Origin: Pseudomonadota bacterium
GTDB lineage: Bacteria > Pseudomonadota > Gammaproteobacteria > Steroidobacterales > Steroidobacteraceae
Length of the DNA: 58,147 nucleotides
Assembly: GCA_021777555.1 (NCBI GenBank)
Contig: JAJYDK010000018.1
Location: forward strand, 13,577 to 71,723
Direction of reading: 5' to 3'
Shown: positions 23,879 through 33,810 of the stretch, piece by piece
Position numbering within the stretch: the first letter of the stretch is position 1
How the letters are laid out: every line of letters starts with the position of its first letter
Program-made: the position numbers and the translations under genes
Notes under the pieces: model-generated
Database searches by the model: none
What the model was told of the DNA's origin: nothing
Seen by the model: only the letters and a program-made list of their open reading frames with translations

Positions 23879-25087
23879 GTGAACCGACCCCCCGCCCTGC
23901 GCGTTCCCCTGCTCGATCTCAAGCCCCAGTACGAGGCGATTGCTCCCCGCGTGCGCGAGGTGCTCGAGGCGGTGTGCGCCAGCCAGCAGTTCATCCTGGG
24001 GCCGCAGGTGAAGACGCTCGAGGCGCGCATCGCGGCCTACGCCCAGTGCCGGCACGGTATAGGGGTGTCCTCGGGAACCGATGCGCTGCTGCTCGCCCTG
24101 ATGGCCCTGGGCATCGGCGCAGGGGATGCGGTCATCACCAGCCCCTACACCTTCTTCGCGACGGCGGGCACGATCGCCCGCGCCGGGGCGCGGCCGCTGT
24201 TCTGCGACATCGAGCCCGATACCTTCAACGTATCCGCGGAGGCCGTGAGCCGGCTCCTCGAGCGGGACTGCGAGCGGCGGGACGGAGAGCTCATCCACCG
24301 TCCCACCGGTCTTCGCGTCAAGGCGCTCATGCCCGTGCACCTCTATGGCCAGCTCTGCGACATGACGGCGCTCATGGACCTCGCCCGCCGTTTCGGGCTG
24401 AAGGTGATCGAGGACGCGGCCCAGGCCATCGGTGCGCGCGATGCCGAAGGGCGTCACGCGGGCAGCTTCGGGGACGTCGGCTGCTTCTCGTTCTTTCCCA
24501 CGAAGAATCTCGGCGCTTTCGGTGATGCCGGCATGTGCGTGGCCCAGGATGCGGCGCTTGCCGAGCACATGGAAGTGTTGCGCGTGCACGGTGGCAAGCC
24601 CAAATACCACCATGCCTTCATCGGCGGCAATTTCCGGATCGACGAGCTGCAGGCGGCCGTGCTCAACATCAAACTCGATTACCTGGAGGACTGGTCGGCC
24701 AAGCGCGCACTCAATGCGCGCTATTACGACCAGGCGTTCGAGCGCAAGAGCCTGGAGGCGGTGCGGACCCCGGTGGCCCGCCCGGGGCATCACCACATCT
24801 ACAACCAGTACATCGTCCGTGTGCGCGACCGCGATGCGTTGCGCGAGCACCTGTCCGCCAACGGGGTGGGGACGGAGATCTACTACCCGATCCCGCTCCA
24901 CCTACAGCGCTGCTTCGCCTATCTCGGGCACGCCCCGGGGGACTTCCCGCAGTCCGAGCGCGCCGCGCAGGAGACCCTGGCGCTGCCCATCTACCCGGAG
25001 CTGACCGAGCAGCAGCTGCAGTACGTCGTCGACACCCTCGCCGCGTTTTATTCCGCGGGCGCCGGTGCCGCCTCCGCCCGCGCCTGA
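23879..25087 (+). CDS. DegT/DnrJ/EryC1/StrS sugar aminotransferase
   Basis: The 402-residue PLP enzyme has the DegT fold: VPLLDLKPQYEAI, GVSSGTDALLLALMALGIG, TSPYTFFATAGTIA, VHLYGQLCDM, VIEDAAQAIGA and the cofactor lysine in FSFFPTKNLGAFGDAG. It should transfer an amino group to a keto group of a nucleotide-activated sugar. A short charged insertion (about residues 132-145, ERDCERRDGEL) lies before VKALMPVHLYG. A GTG start is used. It heads the long run of pgi, heptose and rhamnose genes, which suggests a surface-polysaccharide sugar, but the exact product is unknown. Confidence 0.88.
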   Translation: MNRPPALRVPLLDLKPQYEAIAPRVREVLEAVCASQQFILGPQVKTLEARIAAYAQCRHGIGVSSGTDALLLALMALGIGAGDAVITSPYTFFATAGTIARAGARPLFCDIEPDTFNVSAEAVSRLLERDCERRDGELIHRPTGLRVKALMPVHLYGQLCDMTALMDLARRFGLKVIEDAAQAIGARDAEGRHAGSFGDVGCFSFFPTKNLGAFGDAGMCVAQDAALAEHMEVLRVHGGKPKYHHAFIGGNFRIDELQAAVLNIKLDYLEDWSAKRALNARYYDQAFERKSLEAVRTPVARPGHHHIYNQYIVRVRDRDALREHLSANGVGTEIYYPIPLHLQRCFAYLGHAPGDFPQSERAAQETLALPIYPELTEQQLQYVVDTLAAFYSAGAGAASARA

Positions 25088-25120
25088 GGGCGCGGGCACG
25101 CAACGCAAAGGAGACCTCTC

Positions 25121-26764
25121 ATGCCCTCACCAGGTCCTCGCACCGCCCCTTGGTCTGAGCTGACTGCCCACGCCACGCGCCTTGGCACCGTGGCGACGCA
25201 CGAGCTGTTCGCGCGTGATCCGGGGCGCTTCGAGCGCTTCTCGCGCGAGGGCGCCGGCATCCTGATGGATTTCTCGCGCCAGCACCTCGATGAGATGGTG
25301 CTGGCCAAGCTCGATGAGCTCGCCGAGGCGGTGGGCCTGCGGGAGTATCGCGAAGCCATGTGGCGCGGCGAGAAGATCAACGCCACGGAGGGCCGGGCGG
25401 TGCTGCACGTGGCGCTGCGCCAACCTGCCGGAGCACGCATCGGCGGAACGGAGATCGCGCGTGAGGTGTTCGAGGAGCGCGAGCGGATGCTCACTTTCGC
25501 GGAGAACGTGCGCTCGGGCCGCATCCTCGGCAGTTCCGGGAAGCCCTTCAACCGGGTGGTCAACATCGGTATCGGAGGATCGGACCTCGGGCCCGCGATG
25601 GCGGTGCGCGCGCTGCACCCCTATACGCTCGATGCCCCCCGATGCGAGTTCGTCTCCAACGTCGATGGCAACCGCCTGTCGGACATCCTCAAGGATGCCG
25701 ATCCGCGCTCGACGCTGTTCATCGTCTCCTCCAAGACCTTCACCACGCTCGAGACGCTCACCAACGCCCGTACCGCCCGCGCGTGGCTGCGCGACAAGCT
25801 GGGCGAGGAGGCCGTGCGGGAGCACTTCGCGGCGGTGTCGGTCAATCATCGCGCCATGGATGAGTTCGGGGTGCATCCCGAGCATCGCTTCAAGATGTGG
25901 GATTGGGTGGGCGGGCGCTATTCGATGTGGTCCTCGATCGGGGTGTCCCTCGCGATCGCCATCGGCCGGGAGGGCTTTCTCGCCTTCCTCGCCGGCGGCC
26001 ACGAGATGGACGAGCACTTCCGCACCGCCCACTGGCACGAGAACCTGCCGGCGCTCATGGGCCTCATCGGCGTCTGGAACATCAACTTCCAGATGCTGCC
26101 GACACTGGCCGTGCTGCCCTACGACGAGCGCCTCGGCAGGCTTCCGGCCTACCTGCAGCAGCTCGAGATGGAGAGCAACGGCAAATCCGTGTCCCTCGAG
26201 GGCCGCCGGGTGGAGTGGCAGACGGCCGCGGTGATCTGGGGCGAGCCGGGCAACAACGCCCAGCACTCCTTCTTCCAACTGCTGCACCAGGGCACCCCAC
26301 GGGCCGCGCTCGACCTCCTGCTGCCGGCGAAGTCCTCCTGCGACCACCAGGCGCAGCAGGACCTCGCGATCGCCAACTGCCTGGCGCAGGCCGAGGCGTT
26401 CATGGCGGGACTGCCCGCGGATGCGGTGCGCGCGGACCTCGAGCGGGCGCAGCTGCCGCCGGAGCGCATCGAGGCGCTCACCCCGCACAAGGTCCACCCC
26501 GGGTCGCGGCCGAGCACCCTCATCGCCTTCCCGCGGCTCGATCCGGGCACCCTCGGCAGACTGGTCGCCCTCTACGAGCACAAGGTGTTCACACAGGGGG
26601 TGATCTGGGGCATCAACTCCTTCGACCAGTGGGGCGTGGAGCTCGGCAAGAAGCTCGCCGAGCAACTCGCGCCCTCGGTGCGCGACCCGGACGGCGCTCC
26701 CGCGGCCTCGGCCGGCGTTGCGAAGGTGATTGCGCGGCTCGCCGGGTGGCGCGCCCAACCGTAG
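25121..26764 (+). CDS. pgi: glucose-6-phosphate isomerase
   Basis: The 547-residue enzyme interconverts glucose-6-phosphate and fructose-6-phosphate. Signature segments are VNIGIGGSDLGPAM, VSNVDGNRLSDIL, SKTFTTLETLTNA, WDWVGGRYSMWSSIG, IWGEPGNNAQHSFFQLLHQG with the catalytic Glu and His, and KVFTQGVIWGINSFDQWGVELGK with the late catalytic Lys. AAAGGAG lies eight bases before the ATG, the strongest ribosome-binding site in this operon. It lies between a sugar aminotransferase and gmhA and may feed sedoheptulose-7-phosphate and hexose precursors to the cluster. Confidence 0.97.
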   Translation: MPSPGPRTAPWSELTAHATRLGTVATHELFARDPGRFERFSREGAGILMDFSRQHLDEMVLAKLDELAEAVGLREYREAMWRGEKINATEGRAVLHVALRQPAGARIGGTEIAREVFEERERMLTFAENVRSGRILGSSGKPFNRVVNIGIGGSDLGPAMAVRALHPYTLDAPRCEFVSNVDGNRLSDILKDADPRSTLFIVSSKTFTTLETLTNARTARAWLRDKLGEEAVREHFAAVSVNHRAMDEFGVHPEHRFKMWDWVGGRYSMWSSIGVSLAIAIGREGFLAFLAGGHEMDEHFRTAHWHENLPALMGLIGVWNINFQMLPTLAVLPYDERLGRLPAYLQQLEMESNGKSVSLEGRRVEWQTAAVIWGEPGNNAQHSFFQLLHQGTPRAALDLLLPAKSSCDHQAQQDLAIANCLAQAEAFMAGLPADAVRADLERAQLPPERIEALTPHKVHPGSRPSTLIAFPRLDPGTLGRLVALYEHKVFTQGVIWGINSFDQWGVELGKKLAEQLAPSVRDPDGAPAASAGVAKVIARLAGWRAQP

Positions 26765-26788
26765 AACAGGTCGACAGAAAGGGGACAC

Positions 26789-27358
26789 GTGAGCGAACTC
26801 TTCAGAACCCAACTCGGCGAGCATCGGGCGCTGTTCGAGCGCCTGGTGGGGCTCGAGGCCGACATCGAGCGGGCCGCCGCGCTCCTCGCCGGGGCGCTCG
26901 GGGGCGGCCGCAAGCTGATGCTGTGCGGCAACGGGGGGTCCGCGGCCGACAGCCAGCACATCGCGGCGGAGCTCACCGGCCGCTTCATCAAGGACCGCCG
27001 GCCGCTCGCAGCCCTGGCGTTGACGACCGACACCTCGGCGCTGACCTGCATCGCCAACGACTACAGCTACGAGGACGTCTTCGCCCGCCAGGTGACCGGG
27101 CTCGGGGTGCGGGGGGATTGCCTGATCGGCATTTCGACCTCGGGCAATTCGAAGAACGTCATCCGGGCCGTGGAGGCGGCCCGCGAGATCGGGATACACG
27201 TCATCGGTCTCCTGGGACGCGAGGGGGGAGCGCTTGCGGCCCTGTGCGATGTGCCCATCGTCGTGCCGAGCGCCGTCACGGCGCGCATCCAGGAGGCGCA
27301 CATCTTCATCGGCCACACCCTCTGCGGCCTGGTGGAATCGGCGCTGGGGCTCGCATGA
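26789..27358 (+). CDS. gmhA: sedoheptulose-7-phosphate isomerase
   Basis: The 189-residue SIS-domain protein makes D-glycero-D-manno-heptose-7-phosphate, the first step of ADP-heptose synthesis for LPS. It has [59 protein letters not shown] and [16 protein letters not shown] with the conserved His. A GTG start is preceded by AAAGGGG four bases upstream. Its TGA overlaps the ATG of the heptose kinase gene. Confidence 0.95.
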   Translation: MSELFRTQLGEHRALFERLVGLEADIERAAALLAGALGGGRKLMLCGNGGSAADSQHIAAELTGRFIKDRRPLAALALTTDTSALTCIANDYSYEDVFARQVTGLGVRGDCLIGISTSGNSKNVIRAVEAAREIGIHVIGLLGREGGALAALCDVPIVVPSAVTARIQEAHIFIGHTLCGLVESALGLA

Positions 27359-28299
27359 GGCAGGCACACCCGAGTGATCTCAAAGCCCGCCTGCAGGCTG
27401 CACGCGTGCTGGTCGTCGGCGATTCGATGCTCGACCAGTACCTGTTTGGTGACGTGGAGCGTATCTCTCCGGAGGCGCCGGTTCCCGTGGTGCGCGTGAG
27501 ACGCCAGGAGGAGCGGCTCGGCGGGGCCGCCAACGTCGCGCTCAATGTCAAAGCCTTGGGTCCGTCGGTGACCTTGATCACGGTTGTCGGTGATGATGAG
27601 CCCGCGCGCAAGCTCGAATCGCTTCTCAAGGCGCGGGCCGTGGACAGCCTCCTCGGCCGGGATCCGAAGCTGTTCACCTGCGTGAAGCTGCGTGTCATCG
27701 GTCGATCGCAGCAGCTGGTGCGCGTGGATTTCGAGAACCAGCCGGACCACGAGGTGCTCTCGGGCATGCTCGCGGACTTCGCGCGCATCGTGCCGCAGTA
27801 CGACGCGGTGCTGTTCTCCGATTACGGCAAGGGCGGACTCACCCACATCCCGCGGATGATCGAGCTGGCGAGGGCGGCCGGCAAGCCGGTGCTGGTCGAT
27901 CCCAAGGGCGACGATTACCGCCGCTATGCCGGCGCCACGGTGGTCACCCCCAACCGCTCCGAGCTCGCCCAGGTGATCGGCGCCTGGCAGTCCGAGGGGG
28001 AGTTGCACGAGCGCGCCGAGACGCTGCGCCGGGACCGGCAGCTTGCGGCGCTCCTGCTGACGCGCAGCGAAGAGGGCATGTCGCTCTTCGATGAGGCGGG
28101 ACACGTGAGCGTCGCCGCGCAGGCGCGCGAGGTGTTCGATGTGACCGGCGCGGGCGATACAGTCATCGCCACCCTGGCGGCGATGCTCGCCGCGGGCCTG
28201 ACCCTGCGCGAAGCGATGCCCGTCGCAAACCGCGCCGGCGGCATCGTGGTCGGCAAGTTCGGCACGGCCACCGTGAGCTACGAGGAGCTGTTTGAATGA
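27355..28299 (+). CDS. rfaE1: D-glycero-beta-D-manno-heptose-7-phosphate kinase (HldE N-domain type)
   Basis: The 314-residue ribokinase-fold enzyme adds phosphate at C1 of heptose-7-phosphate. It has [72 protein letters not shown] and the anion-hole [15 protein letters not shown] with the catalytic Asp. In E. coli this is the first half of bifunctional HldE; here kinase and nucleotidyltransferase are separate genes with hldD between them. The ATG overlaps the gmhA stop, and its own TGA overlaps the hldD ATG. Confidence 0.94.
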   Translation: MRQAHPSDLKARLQAARVLVVGDSMLDQYLFGDVERISPEAPVPVVRVRRQEERLGGAANVALNVKALGPSVTLITVVGDDEPARKLESLLKARAVDSLLGRDPKLFTCVKLRVIGRSQQLVRVDFENQPDHEVLSGMLADFARIVPQYDAVLFSDYGKGGLTHIPRMIELARAAGKPVLVDPKGDDYRRYAGATVVTPNRSELAQVIGAWQSEGELHERAETLRRDRQLAALLLTRSEEGMSLFDEAGHVSVAAQAREVFDVTGAGDTVIATLAAMLAAGLTLREAMPVANRAGGIVVGKFGTATVSYEELFE

Positions 28300-29291
28300 A
28301 AGTGGTGGTGACCGGTGCGGCCGGCATGGTGGGCAGCAACCTGGTGCACGGGCTCAATGCCGCGGGCATCGAGGACGTCATTGCCGTCGATGACCTCACC
28401 GAGGGCATGAAGTACCGCAACCTCCTCGGCGCGAGCATCAGCGACTACTTCGACCGGAGCGAGTTCTACGAGCGCTTCGAGCGCGGGCAGCTCGGGCGCA
28501 TCGAGGCCGTCTTCCACGAGGGCGCCTGCTCGGACACCATGGAGCACGACGGCCGCTACATGCTGGACAACAACTACCGCTGCTCCAAGCGCCTGCTCGA
28601 TGCGTGCCAGGCCCAGGGCACGCGCCTGCTCTATGCCTCTTCGGCCGCGACGTACGGGGACAGCGCGGTGTTTCGCGAGTCCCCGGAGTGCGAGCGGCCG
28701 CTCAACGTCTACGGCTACTCGAAACTCCTCTTCGACAACGTCGTGCGCCGGATGCTGCCCGAGGCGAAGCACCAGGTGGCGGGCTTCCGGTATTTCAATG
28801 TTTACGGTCCGCGGGAGCAGCACAAGGGCCGCATGGCCTCGGTGGCCTTCCATCACTTCGGCCAGATCCGCGAGCGCGGCACCGTGAGGCTCTTCGGCGA
28901 GTACGGCGGCTACGGGCCCGGGGAGCAGACGCGGGACTTCGTGTACGTCGACGATGTGGTCGCGGTGAACCTGTGGTTCCTGCGCCATCCCGAGCGCAGC
29001 GGCGTATTCAATGTCGGCACGGGCCGCTCCCAGCCCTTCAACGACGTGGCGCACTCGACGATCAATGCTACGCGGGCGCTGCGCAATGAGCCGGCCCTGA
29101 CTCTCGAGCAGCAGGTCGCCCAGGGCCTCATCGAGTACATTCCCTTCCCCGAGGCGCTGGTGGGCAAGTACCAGTGCCACACCGAGGCGGATCTCACCAA
29201 CCTGCGCGAGAGCGGCTGCGACGTCGCCTTCGTGGACGTCGCGACGGGTGTCAGGCGCTATGCGCAGTGGCTGGCGGGGCGGGGCGGCTGA
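28296..29291 (+). CDS. hldD: ADP-L-glycero-D-manno-heptose 6-epimerase
   Basis: The 331-residue short-chain dehydrogenase epimerises ADP-D-glycero- to ADP-L-glycero-D-manno-heptose. It has the NADP-binding [48 protein letters not shown] and the catalytic [10 protein letters not shown], followed by [18 protein letters not shown] and [10 protein letters not shown], all diagnostic for HldD. Length fits the family. Translation is probably coupled to the kinase through the ATGA overlap, and the nucleotidyltransferase gene follows 10 bp later. Confidence 0.95.
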   Translation: MKVVVTGAAGMVGSNLVHGLNAAGIEDVIAVDDLTEGMKYRNLLGASISDYFDRSEFYERFERGQLGRIEAVFHEGACSDTMEHDGRYMLDNNYRCSKRLLDACQAQGTRLLYASSAATYGDSAVFRESPECERPLNVYGYSKLLFDNVVRRMLPEAKHQVAGFRYFNVYGPREQHKGRMASVAFHHFGQIRERGTVRLFGEYGGYGPGEQTRDFVYVDDVVAVNLWFLRHPERSGVFNVGTGRSQPFNDVAHSTINATRALRNEPALTLEQQVAQGLIEYIPFPEALVGKYQCHTEADLTNLRESGCDVAFVDVATGVRRYAQWLAGRGG

Positions 29292-29301
29292 GGCGCATCC
29301 G

Positions 29302-29784
29302 ATGGCCGATCTCCCACTGTCCCTCAGCCGGAAAATCGTGGCCGCCTCCGAAATCGTCGGCCGCAAATGGCCGCGGCCGCTCGTGTTCACCAATGGCGTG
29401 TTCGACGTGCTGCACCGCGGTCACGTGGAGTACCTCGCGGCTGCGCGCGTCATGGGTGAGGCGCTGCTGGTGGCGGTGAACAGCGACGCCTCCGCGAAGA
29501 GACTCGGCAAGGGGCCCGATCGGCCGCTCAACGGCGAACTCGATCGGCTGATCGTGATGGCGTCGCTCGAGAGCGTGTCCTTCGTAACCCTGTTCCTGGA
29601 AGACACCCCGTGCGAGCTCCTCAAGCGCTGCCGGCCCGACATCTACGTGAAGGGCGGTGACTACGACATGAGCACCCTGGAGGAGACCCGGCTCCTGCGC
29701 TCCTGGGGCGCTCGCTCGCTCGCCATCCCCTTCGTCGAGGGCTACTCCACGACGGCGCTGGTGCGTCGCATCCGCGGCAAATGA
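29302..29784 (+). CDS. rfaE2: heptose-1-phosphate adenylyltransferase (HldE C-domain type)
   Basis: The 160-residue nucleotidyltransferase activates heptose-1-phosphate with ATP. VFTNGVFDVLHRGHVEYL holds the HxGH motif (His38-His41), and GPDRPLNGELDRL, PDIYVKGGDYD and TTALVRRIR correspond to the cytidylyltransferase-like fold with the ISTTxxI-type end. It is a stand-alone version of the HldE C-terminal domain. The ATG at 29302 is used; the frame is open earlier but overlaps hldD. Its TGA overlaps the gmhB start. Confidence 0.94.
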   Translation: MADLPLSLSRKIVAASEIVGRKWPRPLVFTNGVFDVLHRGHVEYLAAARVMGEALLVAVNSDASAKRLGKGPDRPLNGELDRLIVMASLESVSFVTLFLEDTPCELLKRCRPDIYVKGGDYDMSTLEETRLLRSWGARSLAIPFVEGYSTTALVRRIRGK

Positions 29785-30374
29785 GCCAGAAGGCGGCCTT
29801 CATCGATCGCGACGGCGTGCTCAACGAGGAGCGCGCATTCGTCTACCGGCCGGAGGACTTCGTCTTCATTCCGGGCGCGATCGAGGCGCTGCGGCTGTTG
29901 CAGGAAGCCGACTACCGGCTGGTGGTCGTGACCAACCAATCGGGCATCGCGCGCGGCCTGTATACGGAAGCCGACTATCTCGCCCTGGCCGCGCATCTGC
30001 GCGAGCGCCTGCAGGCCTGCGGAATCCACCTGGATGCGCTGGAGCACTGCCCGCATCTTCCCGATGCGCCGCTGGCCCGGTACCGGCTCGATTGCGAGTG
30101 CCGCAAGCCCAAGCCGGGGATGTTGCTGCGGGCCATCCGGACGCTCGGCATCGATCCAAAGAAGTCCTTCCTCGTCGGGGACCGGCTCTCTGACGTCGAG
30201 GCCGGACGCGCGGCCGGCGTAGGCCGATGCTTCCTGGTGCGCACGGGATACGAGCTGTCGGCCGAAGCGATGGAAAGGTCGGACGGCGTGTATCCCGATC
30301 TGCTCGCCTGCGTGCGGGGCGCGCTGAGTGAGTTTCAGCCGGAGGCGAGTCTCAATCCGCAGGAACATCCGTGA
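29781..30374 (+). CDS. gmhB: D-glycero-beta-D-manno-heptose-1,7-bisphosphate 7-phosphatase
   Basis: The 197-residue HAD phosphatase removes the C7 phosphate in the ADP-heptose pathway. The nucleophile and acid/base Asp pair lies in AFIDRDGVLNEE (Asp9, Asp11). The Thr motif is VVVTNQSGIARG, Lys is in CRKPKPGMLLRA, and the metal Asp in FLVGDRLSDVEAG. The cysteine/histidine zinc loop is visible in EHCPHLPDA and DCECRKP. With gmhA, rfaE1, hldD and rfaE2 it completes the pathway from sedoheptulose-7-phosphate. Confidence 0.93.
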   Translation: MSQKAAFIDRDGVLNEERAFVYRPEDFVFIPGAIEALRLLQEADYRLVVVTNQSGIARGLYTEADYLALAAHLRERLQACGIHLDALEHCPHLPDAPLARYRLDCECRKPKPGMLLRAIRTLGIDPKKSFLVGDRLSDVEAGRAAGVGRCFLVRTGYELSAEAMERSDGVYPDLLACVRGALSEFQPEASLNPQEHP

Positions 30375-30437
30375 CGGGATGTGCGGCCCGTGGCAAGCTT
30401 TCACCATCTCAATGATGATGGGAACAGGAGCCATCCC

Positions 30438-31310
30438 TTGAAAGGCATCGTTCTCGCCGGCGGCGCAGGCACGCGCCTGCACCCGGTGACCCTCAGCATC
30501 AGCAAGCAGCTGCTGCCCGTCTACGACAAGCCCATGGTGTACTACCCGCTCTCGGCCCTGATGCTGGCGGGAATCCGCGACATCCTGCTGATCTCGACAC
30601 CCGAGGACCTGCCGCTCTTCCGGCGCCTCCTCGGGGACGGATCGCAGTGGGGCATTGCGCTCAGGTACGCCGAGCAACCGCGCCCAGAGGGTCTGGCGCA
30701 AGCCTTCGTCATCGGCCGCTCGTTCGTCGGCGGTGACCGCGTCGCGTTGGTGCTGGGCGACAACATCTTCTACGGCCACGGGCTGCCGGAACAGCTTCAG
30801 GTGGCGGCCCGCTGCGAGAGCGGCGCTACCGTGTTCGCGTACCGGGTGCGGGACCCTCAGCGCTATGGCGTGGTGAGTTTCGATGGAGGCGGCCGCGCGC
30901 TCAGCATTGAGGAAAAGCCCACGCGGCCCAAGTCGAACTATGCGGTGACGGGACTCTACTTCTACGACAACCAAGTTCTTGACGTCGCCGCCAGCCTCAA
31001 ACCTTCCGCGCGGGGCGAGCTCGAGATCACCGACGTCAACCGCATCTACCTGGAACGCAGCGAGCTGCGCGTCGAGCTGCTGGGGCGCGGCGCGGCATGG
31101 CTCGACACGGGCACCCACGAATCCCTGCTGCAGGCGGCCCAGTTCATCGAGACCATCGAGGCGCGCCAGGGCCTCAAGATCTGCTGCCCCGAGGAAATCG
31201 CCTATCGCTCCGGCTTCATCGATGCCGCACAGCTCGAGCGCCTGGCGGCGCCGCTCGCCAAGAGCGGCTATGGCCACTATCTCCTCGAGATCCTGAAAGA
31301 TGGGGTTTGA
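30438..31310 (+). CDS. rfbA: glucose-1-phosphate thymidylyltransferase
   Basis: The 290-residue enzyme makes dTDP-glucose, the first step to dTDP-L-rhamnose. The N-terminus [17 protein letters not shown] is the pyrophosphorylase loop. [49 protein letters not shown] and [11 protein letters not shown] are all characteristic of RmlA. The TTG at 30438 has CAGGAG seven bases upstream and gives the standard N-terminus and length; the frame opens 19 codons earlier without a ribosome-binding site. Confidence 0.95.
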   Translation: MKGIVLAGGAGTRLHPVTLSISKQLLPVYDKPMVYYPLSALMLAGIRDILLISTPEDLPLFRRLLGDGSQWGIALRYAEQPRPEGLAQAFVIGRSFVGGDRVALVLGDNIFYGHGLPEQLQVAARCESGATVFAYRVRDPQRYGVVSFDGGGRALSIEEKPTRPKSNYAVTGLYFYDNQVLDVAASLKPSARGELEITDVNRIYLERSELRVELLGRGAAWLDTGTHESLLQAAQFIETIEARQGLKICCPEEIAYRSGFIDAAQLERLAAPLAKSGYGHYLLEILKDGV

Positions 31311-31311
31311 C

Positions 31312-31860
31312 ATGGAGTTTCAACCAACCGCGCTCCCCGAGGTGATCCTGATCCGGCCGAAGGTCTTCGGCGATGCGCGCGGCTTCTTCATGGAATCCTG
31401 GGAGCGACGCAAGTTCGCCGCCGCCGGGCTCGATGTCGAGTTCGTGCAGGACAACCACAGTCACTCCGCCCGGCACATCCTGCGGGGGCTCCACTACCAG
31501 ATCGAGAAGCCCCAGGGAAAGCTCGTGCGCGTGACGAGCGGCACCGTGTTCGATGTCGCGGTCGACGTCCGCCGCTCCTCGCCCAATTTTGGCCGCTGGG
31601 TGGGTGTCGAGCTCTCTGCGGAAAACCACCACATGCTGTGGGTCCCGCCGGGCTTCGCGCACGGGTACCTCGTGTTGAGCGACTCGGCCGACTTTCTCTA
31701 CAAGGTCACCGACTTCTGGGCGCCCGAGCACGAGCGAGCCATCCGGTGGGATGACCCCGAGATCGGCATCGCGTGGCCGTTGCCCCCCGGGACGCCCCCC
31801 GGACTGTCCGGCAAGGATGCCGCGGCGCCGGCCTTCCGCGATGCGGAGGTCTACGCGTGA
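31312..31860 (+). CDS. rfbC: dTDP-4-dehydrorhamnose 3,5-epimerase
   Basis: The 182-residue cupin-type epimerase acts on dTDP-4-keto-6-deoxyglucose. It has PKVFGDARGFFMESW, FVQDNHSHSARHILRGLHYQ with the catalytic His, GKLVRVTSGTVFDVAVDVR with the Asp partner, and LWVPPGFAHGYLVLSD. The ATG at 31312, one base after the rfbA stop, gives the usual length; an ATG at 31300 inside rfbA adds four residues. Its TGA overlaps the GTG of rfbD. Confidence 0.95.
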   Translation: MEFQPTALPEVILIRPKVFGDARGFFMESWERRKFAAAGLDVEFVQDNHSHSARHILRGLHYQIEKPQGKLVRVTSGTVFDVAVDVRRSSPNFGRWVGVELSAENHHMLWVPPGFAHGYLVLSDSADFLYKVTDFWAPEHERAIRWDDPEIGIAWPLPPGTPPGLSGKDAAAPAFRDAEVYA

Positions 31861-32720
31861 AGGTCCTCATCACGGGCGCGGGGGGACAGGTGGGGCGGAT
31901 GCTGCTCGAGACCCGCCCCGCCGATGTCGAGGTCAACGCCCTGGCGCACGGCGATCTGGATATCACGGATGCCGGGGCGGTGCGCGAGCGCATTCTGCGC
32001 GACCTTCCGGATCTGATTCTCAATGCCGCCGCCTACACGGCGGTCGACAAGGCCGAATCCAATCCAGAGGCCGCGCGCGCCATCAACACCGAGGGTCCCA
32101 GACACCTCGCCGCCGCAGCGCGGGACACGGGTGCCCGGCTGATCCACCTCTCTACGGACTTCGTGTTCGACGGGAAGGCCTGCGCACCGTACACGCCGGA
32201 TGCGCCGACGAACCCCCTGAGCGTGTATGGCAAGACCAAGGAGGAGGGCGAACAGGCGGTGCTCACGACCTTGGCGAGCCACGCGGTCATCGTCCGCACG
32301 GCCTGGGTCTACGCTGCACAGGGAACAAATTTCCTGCACACCATGCTGCGCGTGATGAGATCACGGGGCGAGGCCAGGGTGGTGGCGGACCAGGTGGGCA
32401 CACCGACCTCGGCCCGCCCGCTGGCAGAGGTGCTGTGGCAGATCGCGGCCCGGCGCGAGTTCCACGGCATCCATCACTGGACCGATGCCGGGGTGGCGAG
32501 CTGGTACGACTTTGCGGTGGCCATTGCGGAGGAGGGCGCGCAGCTCGGCATTCTGCCGTCCACGGTGTCAGTCACACCGATCGCGACGGAGGAGTACCCG
32601 ACTCCCGCGCGCCGCCCCTCGTACAGCGTCCTCGCGCGCACGCTCACGTCGGTGGATTCGACGCCACAGCACTGGCGGCGGCGCCTGCGCGAGGTGATGA
32701 GAGAGCTGCCCCATGCCTAG
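31857..32720 (+). CDS. rfbD: dTDP-4-dehydrorhamnose reductase
   Basis: The 287-residue short-chain reductase completes dTDP-L-rhamnose synthesis. KVLITGAGGQVGRML is the NADPH-binding turn. LILNAAAYTAVDKAES, IHLSTDFVFDG, YGKTKEEGE with the catalytic Tyr and Lys, and RTAWVYAAQGTNFLHTML are RmlD signatures. The GTG start overlaps the rfbC stop, and the 3' end overlaps rfbB by eight bases, so the four rfb genes are probably translated in a coupled manner. Confidence 0.94.
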   Translation: MKVLITGAGGQVGRMLLETRPADVEVNALAHGDLDITDAGAVRERILRDLPDLILNAAAYTAVDKAESNPEAARAINTEGPRHLAAAARDTGARLIHLSTDFVFDGKACAPYTPDAPTNPLSVYGKTKEEGEQAVLTTLASHAVIVRTAWVYAAQGTNFLHTMLRVMRSRGEARVVADQVGTPTSARPLAEVLWQIAARREFHGIHHWTDAGVASWYDFAVAIAEEGAQLGILPSTVSVTPIATEEYPTPARRPSYSVLARTLTSVDSTPQHWRRRLREVMRELPHA

Positions 32721-33810
32721 ACTCCTGGTCACCGGCGGCGCCGGCTTCATCGGCGCCAACTTCGTACACCATTGGCTCAATCGCCATCCGGACGATCGCC
32801 TGATCGTGCTGGACGCGCTGACCTACGCCGGCAACCTCGCCAACCTGGAGCCGGTCAAGGACCGGTCCGCGTTTCGCTTCGTGCGAGGGGACATCCGCGA
32901 TACCGCTCTGGTCGAGGAACTGCTGCGCGAGGAGGGTCTCGATACCGTCGTGCACTTCGCCGCGGAATCCCATGTAGACCGCTCGATCCACGGACCGGAC
33001 GCGTTCATCGAGACCAACGTCCAGGGCACGCACTCGATGCTCAAGGCCGCACGCAAGGTCTGGCTCGAGGGGCGCACGGTGCCGAGCCATCGCTTCCATC
33101 ACGTGTCGACGGACGAGGTGTATGGCTCGCTGGCGCCGGACGATCCTGCCTTCCATGAGCGCACCCCGTATGCGCCGAATTCGCCGTATTCGGCGAGCAA
33201 GGCGGCGTCCGATCACCTGGTGCGCGCCTACCACCATACGTACGGTCTCGCGGTCACCACCAGCAACTGCTCGAACAACTACGGGCCCTTTCATTTTCCC
33301 GAGAAGCTGATCCCGCTCATGATCGTGAACCTCCTGCATGGAAAGGAGCTGCCGATCTACGGCGATGGACGCAACGTCCGCGATTGGCTGCACGTGTCGG
33401 ATCACTGCCGGGGGATCGAGCTCATCCTTCAGGACGGCAGGCCGGGCGAGGTCTACAACATCGGCGGCGGAGTCGAGAGCGAGAACCTGACGCTCGTCGA
33501 GACTTTGTGCCGGGTCGCCGATGCCGCCTTCACGGAGCAGAAGGATCTCGGCTCGCGCTTCCCCGATTGTCCGGCCGCCCGCGGTGGGAAGGCGTCCGGT
33601 CTGATCCGCTTCGTCAAGGACCGCCCCGGGCACGATCGCCGCTACGCGATCGACTGCGGCAAGATCGAGCGAGAGCTCGGCTATCGTGCTGCGGTCACCC
33701 TGGAGGCGGGTCTCAGAGAGACGTTCAACTGGTACCTCGCCAACGAGTGGTGGTGGCGGGCGGTCATGGACGGCAGCTACGAACGGTGGATCGATACGCA
33801 CTACCGATAG
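32713..33810 (+). CDS. rfbB: dTDP-glucose 4,6-dehydratase
   Basis: The 365-residue enzyme converts dTDP-glucose into the 4-keto-6-deoxy sugar. It has LLVTGGAGFIGANFVHH, VLDALTYAGNLANL, VVHFAAESHVDRSIHGP, VSTDEVYGSL, the catalytic YSASKAASDHLVRAY, NCSNNYGPFHFPEKLIPL and RNVRDWLHVSDHC, all standard for RmlB. The C-terminal ETFNWYLANEWWW matches the family end. It is the last gene of the run starting at 23879 and completes the rhamnose set rfbA-C-D-B. Confidence 0.96.
   Translation: MPRLLVTGGAGFIGANFVHHWLNRHPDDRLIVLDALTYAGNLANLEPVKDRSAFRFVRGDIRDTALVEELLREEGLDTVVHFAAESHVDRSIHGPDAFIETNVQGTHSMLKAARKVWLEGRTVPSHRFHHVSTDEVYGSLAPDDPAFHERTPYAPNSPYSASKAASDHLVRAYHHTYGLAVTTSNCSNNYGPFHFPEKLIPLMIVNLLHGKELPIYGDGRNVRDWLHVSDHCRGIELILQDGRPGEVYNIGGGVESENLTLVETLCRVADAAFTEQKDLGSRFPDCPAARGGKASGLIRFVKDRPGHDRRYAIDCGKIERELGYRAAVTLEAGLRETFNWYLANEWWWRAVMDGSYERWIDTHYR

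Noticed and set aside
25127-27367. A 746-codon open frame antisense to pgi and gmhA
   Set aside because: The frame exists because of high G+C and the codon bias of pgi and gmhA; its translation is arginine/glutamate/leucine-rich with no motif, while the opposite strand holds complete enzymes.
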